From contig JAFUVU010000053.1 in assembly GCA_017477465.1 (NCBI GenBank), positions 1 to 64,000 on the forward strand: 64,000 bases of DNA, written 5' to 3'. Position numbers and translations under genes: made by a program. A model generated the notes under the pieces. It had not been told where the DNA came from and searched no databases. It worked only from the letters and a program-made list of their open reading frames with translations. The DNA comes from Bacteroidales bacterium. GTDB taxonomy: Bacteria > Bacteroidota > Bacteroidia > Bacteroidales > UBA932. Of this stretch, positions 60,114 through 64,000 are shown one piece after another (the stretch's first letter is position 1; every line of letters starts with the position of its first letter).

Positions 60114-61112
60114 TTAGTCGGAGAGGGAGAAGCGTTTGAAAGCTACTACTGCGGCCTCTTTGTCGATGGCTGCGAGGGCTTCCTTGACGGTCTTCTTGTC
60201 GTCGGAGAGCTGGTATTCCTGCTCCATGAGGGTGTTTTCCTTCAGGAACTTCTGGATACGGCCATTGACGATACCGTTGATCATCTGCTCTTTACCTGCG
60301 AGGGAAGCAAGGGTTTCCTCGCCGACTTTGGCGATGATTTCACGGGCCTCGTGAGCCTGCTCTGCTGTGAGCCAGCCCTTGGCAGTGTTGGACTCGATGT
60401 GGTCTTCGCTGTCAACATGGGCAGGGTTGATGCCGGCCTTCTTGAGGGCGTTGTCAACTGCTTTCTGAACCTGCTCGTCTTTGGTCTTCTGGACGGCGAC
60501 TGTGCGCTCGGATTCCAGGACCTCGGCGGGAACGGAGGCTGCGTCAACAGCCACGGGGTTCATGGAAGCAACCTGCATTGCGATACCGCGGGCGATTTCG
60601 GGAGCCACTGCTTTGTTGAAAGCGACGATGGCGCCGAGTTTGCCGTTGAAGTGTACGTATTCGCTCACGAAGGGAGCCTCGAGGGCGCCGTAGAAAGCGA
60701 GGACGTGCTTCTCACCGGTTTTACCGGCCTGGTTGGTGATGTCTTCCTCGATGGAGTAACCGTCGGCAAGTTTTACTGCTTTCAGATCCTCTGCGCTTGC
60801 AGGGAAGGCAGCGATGGCGGCGTCGGCGATATTGCCGGCGAGGGCTTTGAAGTCCGGAGTTGCAGCTACGAAGTCGGTTTCGCAGCCGAGGCATACGAGG
60901 ACGGCCTTGCCACCGCTAATGCGGCTGAGGACAGCACCCTGGGTGGTTTCGTTGTCACCACGCTTCGAGAGGGTGGATTTGCCTTTTTCGCGGAGGATTT
61001 CGACGGCGCGTTTGAAGTCGCCTTCTGCCTCGGTGAGGGCTTTTTTGCAATCCATCATGCCGGCGCTGGTCATGTCGCGCAGCTTCTTGATATCTGCTAA
61101 AGAGATAGCCAT
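60114..61112 (-). CDS. tsf: Elongation factor Ts
   Basis: Nucleotide exchange factor for EF-Tu, 332 residues. The TDVGF-like core is seen as VCLGCETDFVAATPDFKALAGNIA (family C-E-T-D-F-V), preceded by the N-terminal UBA-like KKLRDMTSAGMMDCKKALTEAEGDFKRAVEILREKG. Length is at the long end, normal for Bacteroidetes, which have a larger second subdomain. It is the last gene of the ribosomal unit, 25 bases after rpsB. Confidence 0.97.
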   Translation of the reverse strand: MAISLADIKKLRDMTSAGMMDCKKALTEAEGDFKRAVEILREKGKSTLSKRGDNETTQGAVLSRISGGKAVLVCLGCETDFVAATPDFKALAGNIADAAIAAFPASAEDLKAVKLADGYSIEEDITNQAGKTGEKHVLAFYGALEAPFVSEYVHFNGKLGAIVAFNKAVAPEIARGIAMQVASMNPVAVDAASVPAEVLESERTVAVQKTKDEQVQKAVDNALKKAGINPAHVDSEDHIESNTAKGWLTAEQAHEAREIIAKVGEETLASLAGKEQMINGIVNGRIQKFLKENTLMEQEYQLSDDKKTVKEALAAIDKEAAVVAFKRFSLSD

Positions 61113-61137
61113 AATTACTTGCTTTTTAAACGGTTAA

Positions 61138-61980
61138 TTACTCTGCGGGGGCGGCTGCGGGAGCCTCTGCCTCTGCGGCGGGTGCGGGGGCAGCTTCGGC
61201 CTTAGGGGTGCGGCGGGAGCGGAGCTTGCGCTCGGGAGCGGCGGTTTCAGCTTCCTGGGCGGGAGCCTCATCGGCCTCTTTTTCTTTCTCCAGCTTGCGC
61301 TCTTCCAGACCTTCGTTGATGGCTTTGCACATCACGTCCATGATGAGCTCGATGGACTTGGTGGCGTCGTCGTTTGCCGGAATCACGTAATCAATGGGAG
61401 TGGGATCGCAACATGTGTCGACCATAGCGATTACCGGGATGTTCAGGCGAACGGCCTCCTTGACGGCATTTGCCTCTTTCTGGACATCGATGACGAAGAG
61501 GGCGCTGGGAAGGCGGGACATGTCGCGGATGGAACCGAGGTTCTTCTCCAGCTTGGCACGCTGACGCTCCACCTGCAGACGCTCACGCTTTGCGAGCTTG
61601 TCGAAGGTGCCATCTTCTTTCATCTTGTCGATGGTGTTCATTTTCTTGACGGCCTTGCGGATGGTGGGGAAGTTGGTGAGCATTCCACCGGGCCAACGCT
61701 CGGTCACTGAAGGCATGTTGACGGATGCTGCTTTTTCTGCAACTACGTCTTTTGCCTGCTTTTTGGTGGCTACGAAGAGGACCTTACGGCCGCTGCGGGC
61801 CATTTCTTTGAGGACCTCTGCCGCCTCGTCGATTTTGACGACGGTCTTGTGCAGGTCGATGATGTGGATGCCGTTACGCTGATCGAAGATATACGGCGCC
61901 ATCTTAGGGTTCCACTTGCGGGCCAGGTGGCCGAAGTGTGTGCCTGCATCAAGCAATTCCTGAAAATTTGTTCTTGACAT
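61138..61980 (-). CDS. rpsB: 30S ribosomal protein S2
   Basis: 280 residues: FQELLDAGTHFGHLARKWNPKMAPYIFDQRNGIHIIDL is the S2 signature, with VDTCCDPTPIDYVIPANDDATKSIELI near residue 195. After about residue 230 comes a Glu/Ala/Pro-rich tail with a basic RKLRSRRTPK patch, commonly seen in Bacteroidetes S2. A 179-base leader separates it from rpsI. Confidence 0.97.
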   Translation of the reverse strand: MSRTNFQELLDAGTHFGHLARKWNPKMAPYIFDQRNGIHIIDLHKTVVKIDEAAEVLKEMARSGRKVLFVATKKQAKDVVAEKAASVNMPSVTERWPGGMLTNFPTIRKAVKKMNTIDKMKEDGTFDKLAKRERLQVERQRAKLEKNLGSIRDMSRLPSALFVIDVQKEANAVKEAVRLNIPVIAMVDTCCDPTPIDYVIPANDDATKSIELIMDVMCKAINEGLEERKLEKEKEADEAPAQEAETAAPERKLRSRRTPKAEAAPAPAAEAEAPAAAPAE

Positions 61981-62159
61981 GGGTTGTTAATTCTTTTTTT
62001 AACTCATTCATCAATCCGAAGTAGCAGCGCTGCGCTGGTCTCCGGGATTTTTTCGCAGCCGGGCAATCCTTCTTGTAACGTGGGAAGATTCTCATCCTCA
62101 CCGCGGTCTCAGGATTTGATAAAACCCGAAGCTGTGCTGACGTAAACAGTCCAGGCCGA
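61981..62159 (-). promoter_or_regulatory. Intercistronic leader of rpsB with a palindrome
   Basis: No gene here. ATCCTCACCGCGGTCTCAGG.. (62094-62115) is a near-perfect palindrome and GCAGCGCTGC (near 62025) is a second. Both could form hairpins in the rpsB leader. A feedback site for S2, or a processing site, is possible but unproven. Confidence 0.35.
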
Positions 62160-62549
62160 TTAACGCTTGCTGAACTGGAAGCGACGACGTGCGCCAGGCT
62201 GACCGGGTTTCTTGCGCTCGACTTCGCGGGCGTCGCGGGTGAGGAAACCGGCGGCCTTGAGCGTGGAGCGGTAGGCCTCTTTGTCAACCTCGCACAGGGC
62301 GCGGGCGATTCCGAGACGAACGGCTTCTGCCTGACCTTTGGTACCACCTCCCACGAGGGTTACCTTAATGTCAAACTGACCTGCAGTGCCGGTGACCTCG
62401 AGAGGCTGGTTGACGATGTACTGGAGGGTATCCTCTTTGAAGTACTCGTTCAGGGGGCGGTCATTGATGACAATGTTGCCCGTGCCGGCTACTACATAAA
62501 CACGAGCGACAGCTGATTTACGTCTTCCAAGGGCGTGTTTCTGTTCCAT
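62160..62549 (-). CDS. rpsI: 30S ribosomal protein S9
   Basis: 129 residues, [15 protein letters not shown] at the start and [29 protein letters not shown] at the end, where the C-terminal Lys-Arg reaches the P-site tRNA; the [10 protein letters not shown] end is intact. It follows rplM by 9 bases as in nearly all bacteria. Confidence 0.98.
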   Translation of the reverse strand: MEQKHALGRRKSAVARVYVVAGTGNIVINDRPLNEYFKEDTLQYIVNQPLEVTGTAGQFDIKVTLVGGGTKGQAEAVRLGIARALCEVDKEAYRSTLKAAGFLTRDAREVERKKPGQPGARRRFQFSKR

Positions 62550-62558
62550 GTGCTCTGT

Positions 62559-63011
62559 TTAGATTTCGTTAAACTTGATTTGTTTAGGGTTCTGTGCCTG
62601 GTGAGGGTGCTCGGGACCTGCATAAACATAGAGGTTGTTGATGAGCTTGTCACCAAGACGGGTCTTGGGCAGCATGCCCTTTACAGACCTACGGATGAGT
62701 TCCTCGGGCCTTGAGGCAAGGATCTCGCGGGGTGTGGTGAAGCGCTGTCCACCGGGATAGCCGGTGTAGCGGGTGTAAACGCGGTCGGTCATCTTTTTGC
62801 CGGTGAGACGGATCTTTTCGGCGTTTACGATGATGACGTTGTCACCACAGTCCACATGCGGGGTGAAGCCGGGCTTGTTCTTGCCGCGAAGCACCATGGC
62901 GACGCGGGAAGCCAGGCGACCGAGCACGAGGTCGGTTGCATCAATGACGAGCCACTCTTTGTTCACAGTTGCCTTGTTCAGGGAAACTGTTTTGTAGCTA
63001 AGTGTGTCCAC
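62559..63011 (-). CDS. rplM: 50S ribosomal protein L13
   Basis: 150 residues. The start is a GTG at 63011; the resulting N-terminus MDTLSYKTVSLNKATVNKEW matches Bacteroidetes L13 proteins, so the non-ATG start is preferred. DATDLVLGRLASRVAMVLRGKNKPGFTPHVDCGDNVIIVNA is the L13 core, and the end is GPEHPHQAQNPKQIKFNEI. It is first in the ribosomal unit, behind a hairpin leader. Confidence 0.97.
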   Translation of the reverse strand: MDTLSYKTVSLNKATVNKEWLVIDATDLVLGRLASRVAMVLRGKNKPGFTPHVDCGDNVIIVNAEKIRLTGKKMTDRVYTRYTGYPGGQRFTTPREILASRPEELIRRSVKGMLPKTRLGDKLINNLYVYAGPEHPHQAQNPKQIKFNEI

Positions 63012-63044
63012 TGTCTTGATTATTAATGGTTTAACATAAAAATT

Positions 63045-63079
63045 GCGATCCCCCCATAATCAGAGGGACCGCAAAGGTA
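63045..63079 (-). promoter_or_regulatory. Promoter and 5' hairpin leader of rplM
   Basis: A -7 box TACCTTTG (minus strand, 63079-63072) overlaps the start of a hairpin: GCGATCCCCCC (63045-63055) opposite GAGGGACCGC (63063-63072), i.e. GGUCCCUC pairs with GGGGGGAUC in the RNA. An L13 autoregulatory leader has been proposed for Bacteroidia; this may be that structure, from memory and not checked by a model. Confidence 0.5.
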
Positions 63080-63108
63080 GCAATTATTTGTCAGAAAAGC
63101 AAATAATA

Positions 63109-64000
63109 TCAATAGGGGAAGTCGCCGTCTTCCCAGGTGACTGTACCGTCGGAAAGAGCGGGCTCGGAGCCGGATGCACCGCCTGTCAGGGCCTTCTTGG
63201 CCGTGAGGGTGATGCCGTTGCCTGAGTAGTCGGTAATCTGGTTTCCGCTGCCCTCGTTGAACTTCCAGTAGCCGATGAGGGCGCTGTCGCTGACATCTTC
63301 GGTGTACATCAGATCGGCAACCTCATCGGCACTGATTACGCGGTCGTAAACGCGGAGGTAAGCAAGGCTGCCGCTGTAGTCGTGCTTGTCGCTGCCGCTG
63401 CCGATGTAGAAGCGGAAAGGATAGCCCCAGCAAGGGTAGTTGCCGTCGTTCTTGGTCTTGCCGTCCATGTAAACGGGGTGGTCCTCAGTATTGGCCGATC
63501 CGACCTTGTCGCCGTCAACGTAAAGGATTGCCTGGCCGTTCTGCTTATAGGTAGCCACCACATGGTGCCATTCGTTGACGGTGATGGAAGCCCTCACGTG
63601 AGCTTCGGCCACTTCGCCACGGCTGTCGATGGCGCCGCCATAGACATAGTCAAGCTGGCCACTGTCGATACGGAGAAGGAAGTTTGACTCGGAGCCGGCG
63701 ATATTCTGGCAACCGCCTGTGGAAGTTGCATAAACCCAGGCTTCGAGCGTGCCTTCTTCGGATGTTGCGCGGCTTGCAGGAAGCTCGGCGCGGAACACGA
63801 CATCGCCGAACTTGATACGCTTGCCGGCCACGGGGTCCACAGGACCGGGCTCGTCACCGCCGGGCTCGCTGCCGCCTTCCGTGTCGATGATGGCATAGTC
63901 GCCGGTGAATTCACCGCTGCCGTCGAAGCCGAGGATAACGATGTAGCGGCCGTCGCCGTCCCAAGACTGGAATTCGGCAGGAACTTCACTCCGGATATTG
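63109..64000 (-). CDS. Secreted LamG-domain protein, C-terminal part (5' end beyond window)
   Basis: The frame is open from the right edge to a TGA at 63109; only the last ~296 residues are seen. The first ~55 are beta-rich (FQSWDGDGRYIVILGFDGSGEF) and end in a Gly/Pro/Glu linker (EGGSEPGGDEPGPV). Then comes a concanavalin-like LamG domain: TLEAWVYATSTGG, the WHHVVATYKQNGQAILYVDG signature, and YSGSLAYLRVYDRVISADEVADLM. The end is LIGYWKFNEGSGNQITDYSGNG. Bacteroidetes surface lipoproteins often end this way. A carbohydrate-binding surface role is inferred. Confidence 0.85.
   Translation of the reverse strand, partial: NIRSEVPAEFQSWDGDGRYIVILGFDGSGEFTGDYAIIDTEGGSEPGGDEPGPVDPVAGKRIKFGDVVFRAELPASRATSEEGTLEAWVYATSTGGCQNIAGSESNFLLRIDSGQLDYVYGGAIDSRGEVAEAHVRASITVNEWHHVVATYKQNGQAILYVDGDKVGSANTEDHPVYMDGKTKNDGNYPCWGYPFRFYIGSGSDKHDYSGSLAYLRVYDRVISADEVADLMYTEDVSDSALIGYWKFNEGSGNQITDYSGNGITLTAKKALTGGASGSEPALSDGTVTWEDGDFPY

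Overview
The window looks like a chromosomal piece of an uncultured, fairly GC-rich Bacteroidales bacterium, probably a gut or rumen anaerobe. Three things point there. Promoters carry the Bacteroidetes -7 box TAnnTTTG (TATCTTTG, TACCTTTG). Lineage-typical families are present: a GldH-like lipoprotein, PSP1/RicT, PG0541-like protein, DUF4271, DUF2723 and DUF3108. The ATP synthase order is atpDC-BEFHAG. Genus is not assignable by eye. No rRNA, tRNA, IS transposase, phage gene or CRISPR array was recognised; almost everything is core metabolism.

Layout: 1-2.2 kb nnrD, a small unknown protein, rubredoxin, a lipoprotein. 2.3-4.4 kb upp and a Dcu dicarboxylate carrier. 4.5-13.3 kb (minus) a block running zinc-ribbon protein, dnaB, DUF3108 protein, rseC, rnfBCDGEA. 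13.4-20.8 kb (minus) nif3-like, merR-like, trmB, gldH-like, ricT, holB, polyprenyl synthase, LOG protein, beta-barrel, thioredoxin. 20.9-28.7 kb (minus) a beta-helix protein and a tripartite RND efflux operon with a PII-like partner. 28.8-36.1 kb lgt, HAD phosphatase, pgk, a methyltransferase and a very large DUF2723 membrane protein. 36.2-39.8 kb (minus) ubiE, yidD, rnpA, hemD, DUF4271, SUI1. 39.9-49.4 kb malQ, an expanded MATE transporter, rsgA, ZIP, an OPA-type MFS carrier, a HAD phosphatase, YitT. 49.5-57.9 kb (minus) the complete F1Fo ATP synthase followed by an M20 dipeptidase. 58-59.9 kb a peptidase S51/ATP-grasp fusion behind a candidate attenuator. 60-63 kb (minus) rplM-rpsI-rpsB-tsf. 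A LamG-domain protein runs off the right edge.

Energy metabolism is the functional theme. Rnf (ferredoxin:NAD+ oxidoreductase, ion pumping) and the F-type ATPase sit together with a fumarate/succinate-type exchanger, rubredoxin and a menaquinone methyltransferase, as expected of a fermenter with a short anaerobic respiratory chain.

The least ordinary content is not a gene but repetitive DNA. (A) Nine copies of a ~110-bp nested palindrome, mostly at 3' ends of genes, one lying in frame inside a MATE gene. (B) Short GC-rich palindromes that are translated inside rnfG, atpG, atpB and the DUF2723 gene. (C) Three copies of a 110-210-bp hairpin element whose ends differ between copies yet are always complementary; one lies in frame in trmB. 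(D) A strongly over-represented hexamer, GCCGAT/ATCGGC, in coding and non-coding DNA alike. Together they suggest a genome that tolerates, or uses, palindromic insertions inside conserved genes.
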